Part shown: positions 36,378 to 45,751 of the stretch, one piece after another | How the letters are laid out: each line of letters opens with the position of its first letter | Numbering within the stretch: the stretch's first letter is position 1 | Source: an uncultured Christensenellaceae bacterium | GTDB taxonomy: Bacteria; Bacillota; Clostridia; Christensenellales; Borkfalkiaceae | NCBI GenBank assembly: GCA_910586675.1 | Contig: CAJUJO010000002.1 | Coordinates: 62,001-126,000 of the forward strand | DNA length: 64,000 nt | Direction: 5' to 3' | The notes under the pieces: generated by a model | The model's input: only the letters and a program-made list of their open reading frames with translations | Told to the model about the DNA's origin: nothing | Database searches by the model: none | Position numbers and translations under genes: made by a program

Positions 36378-37681
36378 TGGATTTATTCGATTTTAACGAG
36401 AACGAGGAACGCGCAAAGCCGCTCGCCGAGCGTATGCGCGCGAATACTTTGAAGGAATTCGTCGGGCAGGGACATATCGTCGCCGAAGGCTCGTTGCTTC
36501 GCCGCGCTATTTCGCTCGACCGTTTGGGGAGCTGTATCTTCTGGGGACCGCCCGGCTGCGGAAAGACGACGCTCGCCAATATTATCGCCGCGCAAACAAA
36601 CGGAGAATTTATAAAGCTGAACGCCGTTAACGCGGGCGTAGCCGACGTAAAAAAAGCAGTGGAAAAGGCGCGCGACAATTTGAAAATGTTCAACAAGCGC
36701 ACCTATCTCATGCTGGACGAGTGCCACCGATTCAATAAAACGCAGTCCGATTCCCTGCTGCCCGCCATCGAACAGGGTACCATCGTTTTTATCGGTTCCA
36801 CGACGGAAAATCCGTACGCTTCCATGACGCCCGCAATCGTGTCGCGCTGCCGCGTGTTCGAGTTTAAGCGGCTTTCGACGGACGACTTGAAAGGGGCTCT
36901 TTTGCGCGCGCTTTCCGATAAGCGAAAGGGGTTGGGGGCGTACTCGGCGGAAGTGGATAAAGACGCGCTCGATCATATTGCCGTAACGGCGGGGGGCGAT
37001 TTACGCACGGCGTACAACGCCTTGGAGCTTGCGGTGCTCACCACGCCGCCGCAGGCGGACGGAAAGATTCACGTTACGCTCTCCGATGCAGAGCAGTCCA
37101 TTCAGCGCAAGGCGCTCTCCTATAACGAGGACTTATATTACGACATTCTTTCGGCATTTTGCAAGTCTCTCCGCGGGAGCGACGCGAACGCGGCGCTTTA
37201 TTACGCCATGCGTCTCATCGAAGGCGGGTGCGATCCGCTCCTCGTTTTCCGCAGGCTGATCGCGCATTCGTCGGAGGACGTCGGTATGGCCGATCCGCAG
37301 GCGCTCGTTGTCGCGGTGAGCGCGCTCACCGCCTTTCAGAACATGGGCTATCCCGAAGGGCTTTTGCCGCTCACCGAAGCGATTATATATGTATGCGAGG
37401 CGGAAAAGAGCAACTCCGTCGTCATGGCGATGGACGGAGCGCGCAGCGACGCCGTTAAAAACCGCGACGACAATATTCCCGCTTACCTGCGCGACAGCTC
37501 CTTCGGCAGCAAGGAGATGAAGGCGCAAAGCCGCAAATATCTCTATCCGCATGAGTTCGGCGGCTGGGTGGAGCAGCAGTATCTGCCCGATTCCCTCAAA
37601 GGCAGGGAATACTACGTACCGAACGACAGGGGATACGAGCGGGAAGTCAAGAATATCAGAAAGAGAAAGGGGAAAGAGTAA
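36377..37681 (+). CDS. rarA: replication-associated recombination ATPase RarA/MgsA
   Basis: 434 residues, AAA+ clamp-loader-like. Walker A WGPPGCGKTTLANII, Walker B LMLDECHRFNKTQ, sensor 1 FIGSTTENP, arginine finger region SRCRVFEF, then the MgsA C-terminal tetramerisation part (GGCDPLLVFRRLIAHSSEDV; LPDSLKGREYY). Acts at stalled forks. Confidence 0.95.
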   Translation: MDLFDFNENEERAKPLAERMRANTLKEFVGQGHIVAEGSLLRRAISLDRLGSCIFWGPPGCGKTTLANIIAAQTNGEFIKLNAVNAGVADVKKAVEKARDNLKMFNKRTYLMLDECHRFNKTQSDSLLPAIEQGTIVFIGSTTENPYASMTPAIVSRCRVFEFKRLSTDDLKGALLRALSDKRKGLGAYSAEVDKDALDHIAVTAGGDLRTAYNALELAVLTTPPQADGKIHVTLSDAEQSIQRKALSYNEDLYYDILSAFCKSLRGSDANAALYYAMRLIEGGCDPLLVFRRLIAHSSEDVGMADPQALVVAVSALTAFQNMGYPEGLLPLTEAIIYVCEAEKSNSVVMAMDGARSDAVKNRDDNIPAYLRDSSFGSKEMKAQSRKYLYPHEFGGWVEQQYLPDSLKGREYYVPNDRGYEREVKNIRKRKGKE

Positions 37682-37692
37682 AGAGATATAAA

Positions 37693-37720
37693 AAAGGACA
37701 GGCATTTTAGCCTGTCCTTT
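37693..37720. terminator. terminator between convergent rarA and tkt
   Basis: AAAGGACAGGC (37693-37703), six-base loop, GCCTGTCCTTT (37710-37720). On the minus strand the stem is followed by a good T run (CCTTTTTAT), so it mainly ends the pgm-tkt transcript; on the plus strand the T run is weak. Confidence 0.8.
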
Positions 37721-37735
37721 CTTTCATGAAATTTT

Positions 37736-39727
37736 TCAATTTTTCAAAGACTTTTTCGCCTTTTCCACGACGTTTTCCACCGTGAAGCCGAACAGCTTGA
37801 AGAGCTGGGGCGCGGGGCCGCTCGCGCCGAAGGTGGACATTCCGATGATTTCGCCCTTGTCGCCTGCGTATTTGTACCAGCTGTAAGGGGAGCCCGCTTC
37901 CACGCATACCCGCGCTTTGACCGCGGAGGGGATGACGCTCTCTTTGTATGCTTCGGACTGTTTTTCAAATTCCTCGAAGCAGGGCATGGAGATAACGCGC
38001 GCCTTGATTCCTTCCTTTGCAAGCTCGGCTTTCGCGCCGACGCACTGTTCTACTTCCGAGCCGCTCGCAATCAAGAGGACGTCGGGCGTGCCTTCGCAGT
38101 CCTCGAGCACGTAGCCGCCTTTGAGCGCCGCAAGTCCGCTGTTTTCGTATTGGGGCAGATTCTGGCGGGTCAAAACGAGCGCGGTGGGCGCCGTTCCCGT
38201 GAGTGCGGAAATCCACGCCGCCGCCGTTTCCTTACCGTCCGCGGGACGGTAAACCTTCATGTTGGGAATGGAGCGAAGCGCGATGAGCTGTTCCACGGGC
38301 TCGTGGGTGGGGCCGTCCTCGCCTACGCCGATGGAGTCGTGCGTAAGGATGTAGACGACGGGGATATTCATGAGCGCGGAGAGGCGCATCGCGTGCTTGC
38401 AATAGTCGGAGAAGATAAAGAAGGTGGAGCAGTAGCACTGCAAGCCGCCGTGCAGCTGCATACCGTTGGCGATCGCCGCCATCGCGTGCTCGCGGATGCC
38501 GAAGTGCATGTTTCTGCCCGCGTAGTTTTCGGGCGTGAAGTCGCCGTACGTGATGGTGTCGGTGTTCTTCATGTCGGAAAGGTTGGAGGGCGCGAGGTCT
38601 GCCGAGCCGCCGATAAGGTTAGGCACGAGCGCCGCGATTTTATTGAGCACGGTCGCCGAAGTCTGGCGGGTCGCCATTGGTTTGTCGAACCGGAAGAGGT
38701 CTTCGACCTTTGCAAGGTCGGGAAGCTCGCCCTTCATCGCGGCTTTATACGCTTTGGCAAGTTCGGGGTACTTTTTCTCGTACTTTGCGAACATCGCTTC
38801 CCACTCTTTTTGCGCCTTTGCGCCGCGCGCGCCCGCTTCCGCCGTATGTTTGAGAATATTCGCGGGAACCTCAAACGCTTCCGCGCACGGCCAGCCGAGC
38901 TTTTCCTTTGTCTTTTGCAGGTTTTCTGCGCCGAGAGGGGCGCCGTGGCACTTATGGCTTCCTTCGAGGGGCGTGCCGTAGCCGATTTTCGTCTTGCAGA
39001 TGATGATAGAAGGCTTTTTCGTTTCCTTCTTCGCGGCTTCGATTGCCTTGCAAATTAATTCCACACTGTCGGGATTGTTCACGAGGTCTACATGAAGCAC
39101 CTGCCAATTCTGCGCTTCAAAGCGCTTTGCAACGTCTTCTTTGAAGGTGATATCGGTATTGCCTTCGATGGTGATGTCGTTATCGTCGTAGAAAAGGATG
39201 AGTTTGCCCAGCTCGTGCGTTCCCGCAAAGGAGCACGCCTCGTAGGAGATGCCTTCTTCCAGACAGCCGTCGCCGCACAGCGCGTAGGTGTAGTGGTCTA
39301 CGACGGGGAACCCTTCGCGGTTGTAAGTCGCGGCGAGGTGCGCTTCCGCTACCGCCATACCGACGGCGTTTGCAATGCCCTGACCCAGGGGACCCGTCGT
39401 CGTTTCGATGCCGACGGTGTGCCCGTATTCGGGGTGCCCGGGCGTCTTGGAGCCGAGCTGGCGGAAGTTCATCAGATCTTCTTTGGTGAGCCCGAAGCCG
39501 TACAGATAGAGGAGGGAATAGTCGAGCATGGAGCCGTGCCCTGCGGAGAGGATAAAACGGTCTCTGTCGTCCCACTTGGCGTCCTTATTGTTGAATTTCA
39601 GATAATTTTGGAAGAGCGCGTACGCGATGGGCGCGGAACCGAGGGGAAGTCCGGGATGTCCGGAATTGGCTTTTTGAATGGCTTCCGCGGAGAGAATGCG
39701 GATGGCGTTGATCGTAGTCTGTTTCAT
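37736..39727 (-). CDS. tkt: transketolase
   Basis: 663 residues. N-terminal TPP domain with HSGHPGLPLGSA-type start (NSGHPGLPLGSAP), GHGSMLDYSLLY, GDGCLEEGISYE and the ND metal ligand; central domain with FGIREHAMAAIANGM (catalytic Glu) and HDSIGVGEDGPTHEPVE; C-terminal domain. Pentose-phosphate enzyme that yields erythrose 4-phosphate, a DAHP synthase substrate. AAGGAG precedes ATG 39727. Second gene of the pgm-tkt unit. Confidence 0.97.
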   Translation of the reverse strand: MKQTTINAIRILSAEAIQKANSGHPGLPLGSAPIAYALFQNYLKFNNKDAKWDDRDRFILSAGHGSMLDYSLLYLYGFGLTKEDLMNFRQLGSKTPGHPEYGHTVGIETTTGPLGQGIANAVGMAVAEAHLAATYNREGFPVVDHYTYALCGDGCLEEGISYEACSFAGTHELGKLILFYDDNDITIEGNTDITFKEDVAKRFEAQNWQVLHVDLVNNPDSVELICKAIEAAKKETKKPSIIICKTKIGYGTPLEGSHKCHGAPLGAENLQKTKEKLGWPCAEAFEVPANILKHTAEAGARGAKAQKEWEAMFAKYEKKYPELAKAYKAAMKGELPDLAKVEDLFRFDKPMATRQTSATVLNKIAALVPNLIGGSADLAPSNLSDMKNTDTITYGDFTPENYAGRNMHFGIREHAMAAIANGMQLHGGLQCYCSTFFIFSDYCKHAMRLSALMNIPVVYILTHDSIGVGEDGPTHEPVEQLIALRSIPNMKVYRPADGKETAAAWISALTGTAPTALVLTRQNLPQYENSGLAALKGGYVLEDCEGTPDVLLIASGSEVEQCVGAKAELAKEGIKARVISMPCFEEFEKQSEAYKESVIPSAVKARVCVEAGSPYSWYKYAGDKGEIIGMSTFGASGPAPQLFKLFGFTVENVVEKAKKSLKN

Positions 39728-39744
39728 ATGCTAAGCTCCTTAAA

Positions 39745-41250
39745 TTATAATAAATTTTTTAACTTTTCGGTGTTCAGGAAAGGGTATTCCTTTAAGAAAG
39801 CGTACAGCTCGGCGGCGATTTTCTTAATTCCTCCCGCGCCGTCGCTTTCGAGGTTGACGGGCATAATGGGCTCGTGCAGGCTCATTCTCACGAGAGCCCA
39901 CCCGTCGCCGTGCGCCTCGTCAAAGTTGATGCGCACGCCCTCGCGGTCGTCGGGAGAAGGCGAAAGGTAGTCCGTCTTTTTGACGAACGCCTTCAAGTCC
40001 TCGATAACGCCGCCTCCCAAAGCCTTGAAGTCGCAGTCGGGAATAAAACCGAGGCGTGCTTCCGCCGCTTCGGCGGGTTCGGGCAAATCGGCAATGAGCG
40101 AGGTAAGCTCCTTTCCCTCCTTCGCGCACTTTGCAAGCGCGATCAAAAGGCGGGTTACGAGGTAAGCTCCGTCGTCGAGGAAGTAGTTTTCGGCGAGTGC
40201 CGCGTGTCCGCTCGTTTCGATAGCGAGAGGGGAATATTTTCCTTCGGCATTTAAGCGCTTACTTTCGTTGATGACGTTCTTGTATCCGCGCTTGAAACGG
40301 TGGTGCACGCCGCCGCGGCTTGCGATAAATTTCGCCAATCCGTCGCTCGTAACCGAATCGGTTACGATGTACGCACCCTTTTTCTCTTCGAGAAGAATTG
40401 CCGAGATGAGCGCAATCAGGCGGTTGCGGTTGATCTCTTCCCCGTTTGCGGCGACCGCGCCCGCGCGATCTACGTCGGTGTCGAAGATAATGCCGAAGTC
40501 GGCTTTGTGTTTTTTCACCGCTTCGCACACCGATTGCATTGCTTCCGCGTTTTCGGGGTTGGGAATGTGGTTGGGAAACGCGCCGTCCGGCTCCAAGAAC
40601 TGCGAACCCGTCGTATCCGCGCCGAGGGGCTTTAATACGAGTTCGGCATAGAAGCCGCCCGCGCCGTTGCCTGCGTCCACGAGAATGCGTTTGCCTTTGA
40701 GCGGTTCGCGTTCCCCGCACGCCGCGCGCACCTTGTCCACCAATCCGTCGGCGTACGTTTGAATATAGCTTCGCGTTTCCGTTTTGCCCGTTCCCGCGGG
40801 GAAGTTCCCTGCCGCCGCAAGCTCCAGAACTTCGGTAATATCCGCGCTTTCCAGTCCGCCCTCTTTTACGAAAAACTTCAAACCGTTTTTCTGATAGGGG
40901 AGGTGGCTCGCCGTGATCATCACCGAAGCGTCCGCGCCGAATCCGTCCTGCAACAGCATGAACATGGAGGGCGTGGAGGAAAGCCCCGTCAAAATCACGT
41001 TTCCTCCGCAGCCCGTGATTGCCTCTGCGACGAGCGCGGAAATGTGCCCCGCCGAAAGGCGCGAATCGTGCCCTACGGCGATCGTCGGCGATTGGATTCC
41101 CGTTTTCGCCGCCGCCCATACGTAAAAGGCTTTGGCGATGGCGGAGACCGCTTCGTCCGTCAGCGTTACGGGATCGTTTTCCACGCCCGCGATTGCCGTT
41201 CCGCGCACGTCCGTCCCGTTTTTGAGTTTTAAGAATTGTTGCTTTGTCAT
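39745..41250 (-). CDS. phosphoglucomutase/phosphomannomutase family protein
   Basis: 501 residues. Phosphoserine loop MITASHLPYQKNG, metal loop FDTDVDRAG, sugar loop AIETSGHAAL and phosphate loop SPDDREGVRI. An alpha-D-phosphohexomutase; the FKRGYKNVINE segment differs from glucosamine-specific GlmM, so glucose/mannose phosphate is more likely, unproven. AAGGGGG Shine-Dalgarno. First gene of a two-gene unit with tkt, 17 bases apart. Confidence 0.88.
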   Translation of the reverse strand: MTKQQFLKLKNGTDVRGTAIAGVENDPVTLTDEAVSAIAKAFYVWAAAKTGIQSPTIAVGHDSRLSAGHISALVAEAITGCGGNVILTGLSSTPSMFMLLQDGFGADASVMITASHLPYQKNGLKFFVKEGGLESADITEVLELAAAGNFPAGTGKTETRSYIQTYADGLVDKVRAACGEREPLKGKRILVDAGNGAGGFYAELVLKPLGADTTGSQFLEPDGAFPNHIPNPENAEAMQSVCEAVKKHKADFGIIFDTDVDRAGAVAANGEEINRNRLIALISAILLEEKKGAYIVTDSVTSDGLAKFIASRGGVHHRFKRGYKNVINESKRLNAEGKYSPLAIETSGHAALAENYFLDDGAYLVTRLLIALAKCAKEGKELTSLIADLPEPAEAAEARLGFIPDCDFKALGGGVIEDLKAFVKKTDYLSPSPDDREGVRINFDEAHGDGWALVRMSLHEPIMPVNLESDGAGGIKKIAAELYAFLKEYPFLNTEKLKNLL

Positions 41251-41300
41251 GATCCCCCTTGTCGACCGCGCGAGTTTTATCCGCGGCTCGTTATGGAAAT

Positions 41301-41329
41301 ATTATACAGGGAATTGCGCGGATTTTCAA
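41301..41329 (-). promoter_or_regulatory. promoter of the pgm-tkt unit
   Basis: On the minus strand TTGAAA (41329-41324), 17-base spacer, TATAAT (41306-41301), about 50 bases before the pgm start. Confidence 0.8.
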
Positions 41330-41379
41330 GGGTTTTTCGGGAAAAAATCGGCGAAAACAAAACAAATCGAAAAATTTTC

Positions 41380-41408
41380 TTGCGGAACGGAAAAGGATAT
41401 GATATACT
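41380..41408 (+). promoter_or_regulatory. promoter of degV
   Basis: TTGCGG (41380-41385), 17-base spacer, TATACT (41403-41408), followed by a leader of roughly 40 bases before ATG 41456. Divergent from the pgm promoter. Confidence 0.65.
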
Positions 41409-41455
41409 GTTATACGGATAGTTCTTATTCCGTACCGCATATTGGAGAGATGCTT

Positions 41456-42349
41456 ATGAAAAAATTTACTTTATCAACCGATTCCACCTGTGATTTGTAT
41501 CACGATTTTCTCGCGGCGAACGATATTAAAATGGCGCCGCTCACGTTTACCGTGGAAAAAGACGGAAAGATGACCGATTATCTCGACGCGTTTACCGAAT
41601 ATCGGCAGTACGTGGATTTTTACAACCAATTGCGCGCGGGCGCGTTCTCGCGCACCGCGATGCTCAACTACGACGCGCACTATTCCCATTTTCTGAAAAT
41701 GGCGGAAGAGGGTGCGAAGGACGTCGTGCACTTCACCATTTCCGGCGGACTTGCGCGCACGCACGAGGTTGCGGAGGACGCGGCGGCGGAGGTCAAAAAG
41801 CAGTATCCCGAATTCAACGTGTACGTCGTAGACCCTCTCACGGCGACGGTGGGGCAGGGCGCGCTCGTTCGGATCGCATTGAAATGGCGCGACGAGGGCA
41901 AGACGGCGAAAGAGACGTACGAATACTGTTTGAGTCTTCGCAATCACATTCAGCACTTCATCGTGGCGGACGATCTGCAATACCTCAAACGGGGCGGCAG
42001 AATTTCGGCGGCTGCCGCGGCGATCGGCGGCGTGATCGGAATCAAACCTATCATTTCTTTCGATAAAGAAGGGAAACTTTCGCCCATCGCAAAAGTGCGC
42101 GGCGTGCGCAAGGCGATTTCTTTCATCAAAGAGAAGCTGGAAAAGGAAGGTCCGGAGGAAACGGAAAAATACGTGTTCATCGTACATACCGATAACGAAC
42201 CGGTTGCGAACGAGCTTGCCGATTATGTGCGCAGCCGCTTCGGGATAGAACCGTACGTTCAGATTATGGGGCCGGTCATCGGCTCGCACGTGGGGCCCAA
42301 CGCCTTCGCGCTCGGGTATATTACCAAGAGCGAGCGCAATGACTTTTAA
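41456..42349 (+). CDS. DegV family fatty-acid-binding protein
   Basis: 297 residues from ATG 41456; the ATG at 41450 is too close to the GGAGAG site. DegV features: STDSTCDLYHDF at the N-terminus, SGAFSRTA-type loop, SGGLARTHEVAE, DDLQYLKRGGRISAAAAAIG, IGSHVGPNAFALGY. DegV/FakB proteins carry fatty acids for the FakA kinase; FakA is not in the window. Confidence 0.9.
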   Translation: MKKFTLSTDSTCDLYHDFLAANDIKMAPLTFTVEKDGKMTDYLDAFTEYRQYVDFYNQLRAGAFSRTAMLNYDAHYSHFLKMAEEGAKDVVHFTISGGLARTHEVAEDAAAEVKKQYPEFNVYVVDPLTATVGQGALVRIALKWRDEGKTAKETYEYCLSLRNHIQHFIVADDLQYLKRGGRISAAAAAIGGVIGIKPIISFDKEGKLSPIAKVRGVRKAISFIKEKLEKEGPEETEKYVFIVHTDNEPVANELADYVRSRFGIEPYVQIMGPVIGSHVGPNAFALGYITKSERNDF

Positions 42350-42380
42350 CGCGTTGTTATTTCAAGGCGGAGAGAGGATC

Positions 42381-44477
42381 ATGAGAGCGAAAAAACTTGT
42401 TGTTCTTCCCCTGATTTTGTTTGTATTATTTGCTTGCTTTGCTTTATTTTTTTCATCTCCGCGCGAGAAAGCGGAGGCCTCCGCAGAGCCGCATATAGAG
42501 GACGGACGCATCGTGCTCGATTCCGATTATTGGTTCGAGAGCGTGGACGTGCGTATTGAAGTCGGGCGCGACAAGAAGTACCGCATTACCGAAACGCTGA
42601 AAGTCGGTTTTATTTACGATATGCGCAATACGGGAATTATCCGCGATATTCAGCGCGTTTCGCAGACGACCCGCATTCGAGACGGAAAAAAGGAAAAGGG
42701 CGCGGAATATCTGACGGCAATTTCCGACGTTTCCGTTACCGTAAACGGGGGAGCGGCAAAGGTTACGCAGGAGCTTTACGACAACGGGCAATTTTATTCC
42801 GTGAAAATGCAGAAGCCGGACGAGAGCCGTTTCCCGAAAACCGACCAAAGCGATTTGGAAAATACCTTAAACACATTCGTTTTGTCCTATACCTACGACA
42901 TGAGCGACGACAAGGTTTCGGGCTACGACGATTTCACGTTCGACGTGTTGGGCTACGCGATGGCGTTTACGCGGAAATTTCATGCGATAATTGAATTCTC
43001 CGAAGGTTTGCCGTCGGACGCCGACGTTTCCGCTCGCACCAATAAAATGGCGGCGTGGGAGCCGACGGAAGAGAACGGAGAGCATTTCACCGTAAGCGGT
43101 AATCGTATCGAGATGGCGGCGAAGGGATATTCCCAGAAGGAAAATGACATAAAGACGTACGGCTATACCGTGCAGGTGCTGCTTCCCGACGGATATTTCA
43201 GCGTCAGCCGCACCGTATTTCCGTATTATTTTGCGTTTGCGGGAGCGGCGCTTGCGGCGATTGCCGCCGGTATCGTTATTTTTATCAAATATGCTCCCCG
43301 AAAATTGGTCGAGCCGGTGGAATTCTATCCGCCCGCGGGCATGCGCGCTATGCGCTATTCTTCCGTCTGGAACGGGGGAGCGAGAAAGAAGGACGTCGCC
43401 GCGGTCGTCGTGCAGTGGGCTTCGGAAGGGTTCGTAACGCTCGAACGGGACGGCAAGAAGGATTTGATCGTAACCAAATTAAAGGATCTGACAGTAGACG
43501 GAAGCAAGGCGTTGCAGGAGGATTACGACGGCGGACTTTCGCCCGAAACGGTCGAATTTTTGAAGAAAAACGGCTGCAATGCGCTTCTGAATTCGGTGAA
43601 CGAATATCTGGAAGACCGCAAGACGGGCGGCAGGGAGCGCGCGTACTTCAACGCCATGTTCCCTGCGGGAGATTACACGGGGAGCGAATCCTTCTCTACG
43701 AAGAGCATGCGGTTCGGCGCTTATCCCGCGCGCGCAAGAAAGCTCGCAAGCGAAGCCGATCGCCTGAAAGCCGACGCCGATACGCCCGATCCGCTCAAAC
43801 CGCACAGCAAGCGCGCGCACGTCCTTTTGACGGTGTTTATGCTTGTGCCCATGCTCATGGCGCTCGTCTATTTCTGCATTCTGAATATGTCGCCGTTGCC
43901 CGCCTTTTTCTTCGTCTTTATGGCGGCGGGAACGTTCGTCGGTTCCATGCAGGCGCGGCAGCGTTTAACGTGGCTCATGTATATTTTTCCTCTAGCATTT
44001 ATGGCGCTTCCGCTGTTTGCGTTTTCTTCCTTCCTTTACATGCCGCTCTACGATTACGCGGGACTTTTGTGGATCTCGCTCGTTTGGTGGGCGGCGGGCA
44101 TGGTCATGCTGCACTTCGTGCGCAGGCGCTCGCCCGAAGCGGAAAAGCAGCTCGAAAAAATGCGGGGGTTCCGAAATTTTTTGCTGACGGCGGAGCTTTC
44201 CCGAATCGAAATGCTGCTCGACGAAAATCCCGACTACTATTACAACATCATTCCCTATTGCCTTATCATGGGTATCAGCGATAAAGTGGCGAAGCGGTTC
44301 GAGCCGCTGAACATCGCGGCGCCCGAATGGGCGCGGGACATTCCCGTCGCCGCGTTTTCGAGCTTTTCCCATTCGCTGTCCTCTTCTTCGGGAGGTGGTT
44401 CTTCCGGCGGAGGCGGGGGCGGACACGGCGGCTCTTCGGGAGGCGGCGGAGGCGGCGGAGGAAGCCGCAGCTGCTGA
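42381..44477 (+). CDS. DUF2207 membrane protein with Gly/Ser-rich tail
   Basis: 698 residues from ATG 42381. Signal/anchor helix at about 5-25, an extracytoplasmic beta-rich domain with the DUF2207 start (DVRIEVGRDKKYRITETLKV), a TM helix near 285-307, a cytoplasmic region, then four closely spaced helices around 480-580. The C-terminus ends in SSGGGSSGGGGGGHGG followed by more Gly/Ser and a final SRSC, typical for this family. Function unknown. Starts 31 bases after degV. Confidence 0.8.
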   Translation: MRAKKLVVLPLILFVLFACFALFFSSPREKAEASAEPHIEDGRIVLDSDYWFESVDVRIEVGRDKKYRITETLKVGFIYDMRNTGIIRDIQRVSQTTRIRDGKKEKGAEYLTAISDVSVTVNGGAAKVTQELYDNGQFYSVKMQKPDESRFPKTDQSDLENTLNTFVLSYTYDMSDDKVSGYDDFTFDVLGYAMAFTRKFHAIIEFSEGLPSDADVSARTNKMAAWEPTEENGEHFTVSGNRIEMAAKGYSQKENDIKTYGYTVQVLLPDGYFSVSRTVFPYYFAFAGAALAAIAAGIVIFIKYAPRKLVEPVEFYPPAGMRAMRYSSVWNGGARKKDVAAVVVQWASEGFVTLERDGKKDLIVTKLKDLTVDGSKALQEDYDGGLSPETVEFLKKNGCNALLNSVNEYLEDRKTGGRERAYFNAMFPAGDYTGSESFSTKSMRFGAYPARARKLASEADRLKADADTPDPLKPHSKRAHVLLTVFMLVPMLMALVYFCILNMSPLPAFFFVFMAAGTFVGSMQARQRLTWLMYIFPLAFMALPLFAFSSFLYMPLYDYAGLLWISLVWWAAGMVMLHFVRRRSPEAEKQLEKMRGFRNFLLTAELSRIEMLLDENPDYYYNIIPYCLIMGISDKVAKRFEPLNIAAPEWARDIPVAAFSSFSHSLSSSSGGGSSGGGGGGHGGSSGGGGGGGGSRSC

Positions 44478-44496
44478 TGTTTACAAGGAGCGATTT

Positions 44497-44946
44497 ATGA
44501 AATCAACAAAAAATTTTACGGCGGCGCTGTGCGCTGCCGTTTGTATGCTCGGCTGCGCGGCGTTCTCCGCCTGCGGGGAAGACGATTCGGTAAGCGCAAC
44601 GCTTCTGGAAAGTGATACGACGCACGTCGTCATTCAGGCGGCGCAGACGAAAGGCAGTTTGTACGACGGGATGAAGGAGCTTTCTTCGGCGGGTTGGTTT
44701 TCCTTTGACGGCACGGGCGGGAAGGATGACTTTTTTATTACCGTCCTCAACGGAAGGGAGCTGCAAGGCAGAGAGTATTGGGCAATCTACACTTCTCTCG
44801 GCGAGTACGGGGGCGTTTCCTATTCCTCTGCGGAATACGGCACGTTCGATTATAAAGGAACGGTCTGCGCCATGGCTTCCTACGGTTGCTCGGGCCTGCC
44901 GCTCGTAGAGGGCTGTTACTACGTGATTGCCCTTTCGGAGTATTGA
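44497..44946 (+). CDS. lipoprotein, DUF4430/transcobalamin-like
   Basis: 149 residues. Sec signal with candidate lipobox cysteines at 20 (CMLGC) and 26 (AFSAC). The mature part has SLYDGMKELSSAGWF, FFITVLNGREL and YWAIYTSLGEYGG, the layout of DUF4430 domains (related to the transcobalamin C-terminal fold), ending in a hydrophobic strand. Immediately followed (ATGA overlap) by an ECF S-component, so likely a surface ligand-binding partner in vitamin uptake. Strong AAGGAG site. Confidence 0.65.
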   Translation: MKSTKNFTAALCAAVCMLGCAAFSACGEDDSVSATLLESDTTHVVIQAAQTKGSLYDGMKELSSAGWFSFDGTGGKDDFFITVLNGRELQGREYWAIYTSLGEYGGVSYSSAEYGTFDYKGTVCAMASYGCSGLPLVEGCYYVIALSEY

Positions 44947-45677
44947 TGACGGAGGCAAAGGGCCGTTCCGCCGTGCGGGAAATTGCGTCGTGCGCCGTAA
45001 TGACGGCGTTCCTTCTCGCCGTTCAGCTGGCGCTGAGCGCCGTTTCCGGCGTGGAGCTCGTAACGGCGATCTTTCTCGTATTCTGCTATACGTACGGGGC
45101 GAGGGCGGGCGTTTTGACGGCGACGGCGTTTTCTCTCCTGCGGTGTCTGATGTTCGGTTTTTTCCCCAACGTCGTCGTACTCTATCTCGTATATTATAAT
45201 CTGTTTGCGCTGATATTCGGTTTTGCGGGAACAAACCGCGGGGGGATTGCCGTATGGTTATGCCCCGTTTTGCTTTTGTTTCTCGCGGCGTTCTGCGTAT
45301 ATTTCGCCGTTGCGGGGGTGCGGACGAGCGCGCTTTACAGGGAACGAATATCCGTTATGTTGTGGGTGCTCTTCGGAATTGCATGCGTGTTTGCCGTATT
45401 TTGGGGCGTTCTCTTTGCGGTCGGAAAAGAGCGGGGGCGCGCGGGCAGGGAGCTCGTGTCCGTTACCGTGCTCGCCGTTTTCTGCACCGTTTGCTTTACC
45501 CTTCTCGACGATTTGATCACGCCGCTCTTTTTTGGGTATTCCGCAGATGCCGCGGCGGCGTATTTTTACGCAGGCTTTTTCTCGATGCTTCCGCAGACGG
45601 TCTGCGCCGCAGTCAGCGTGTTTTTCCTCTTTCCGCCGCTGCGGAAAGTTTTTTCGGCGGCGGCAAAAAGAATATAA
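44946..45677 (+). CDS. ECF transporter S-component-like membrane protein
   Basis: 243 residues, about six helices: IASCAVMTAFLLAVQLALSA, then a compact second/third pair with YTYGARAGVLTATAFSLL, typical of ECF substrate-capture subunits, and LDDLITPLFFGYSADAAAAY near the end. The ligand cannot be fixed from sequence; the adjacent transcobalamin-like lipoprotein makes a cobalamin-type or other vitamin possible. No energy-coupling ATPase genes are in the window. Confidence 0.7.
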   Translation: MTEAKGRSAVREIASCAVMTAFLLAVQLALSAVSGVELVTAIFLVFCYTYGARAGVLTATAFSLLRCLMFGFFPNVVVLYLVYYNLFALIFGFAGTNRGGIAVWLCPVLLLFLAAFCVYFAVAGVRTSALYRERISVMLWVLFGIACVFAVFWGVLFAVGKERGRAGRELVSVTVLAVFCTVCFTLLDDLITPLFFGYSADAAAAYFYAGFFSMLPQTVCAAVSVFFLFPPLRKVFSAAAKRI

Positions 45678-45691
45678 ATTTCTTTCAAACG

Positions 45692-45721
45692 TTGGACGAA
45701 TTCAAAAAGATATGGTATAAT
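45692..45721 (+). promoter_or_regulatory. proS promoter
   Basis: TTGGAC (45692-45697), 18-base spacer, TATAAT (45716-45721). The -10 box lies at the centre of the inverted repeat listed next. Confidence 0.7.
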
Positions 45722-45733
45722 GTACCATATCTT
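45707..45733. promoter_or_regulatory. 11-bp inverted repeat centred on the proS -10 box
   Basis: AAGATATGGTA (45707-45717) and TACCATATCTT (45723-45733) around TAATG. Followed by ATTTTTT. It overlaps the -10 box and expected start site, so it could be an operator, or a 5' hairpin/terminator for RNA arriving from the ECF gene. Confidence 0.5.
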
Positions 45734-45751
45734 ATTTTTTACGGAGCAAGT

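Noticed and set aside
38150..39970. Long plus-strand frames opposite tkt
   Set aside because: The minus-strand transketolase has all catalytic motifs; the plus-strand translations have none.
45678..45751. T-box leader for proS
   Set aside because: Only about 25 transcribed bases precede the start codon; no AGGGTGG-type T-box sequence is present.
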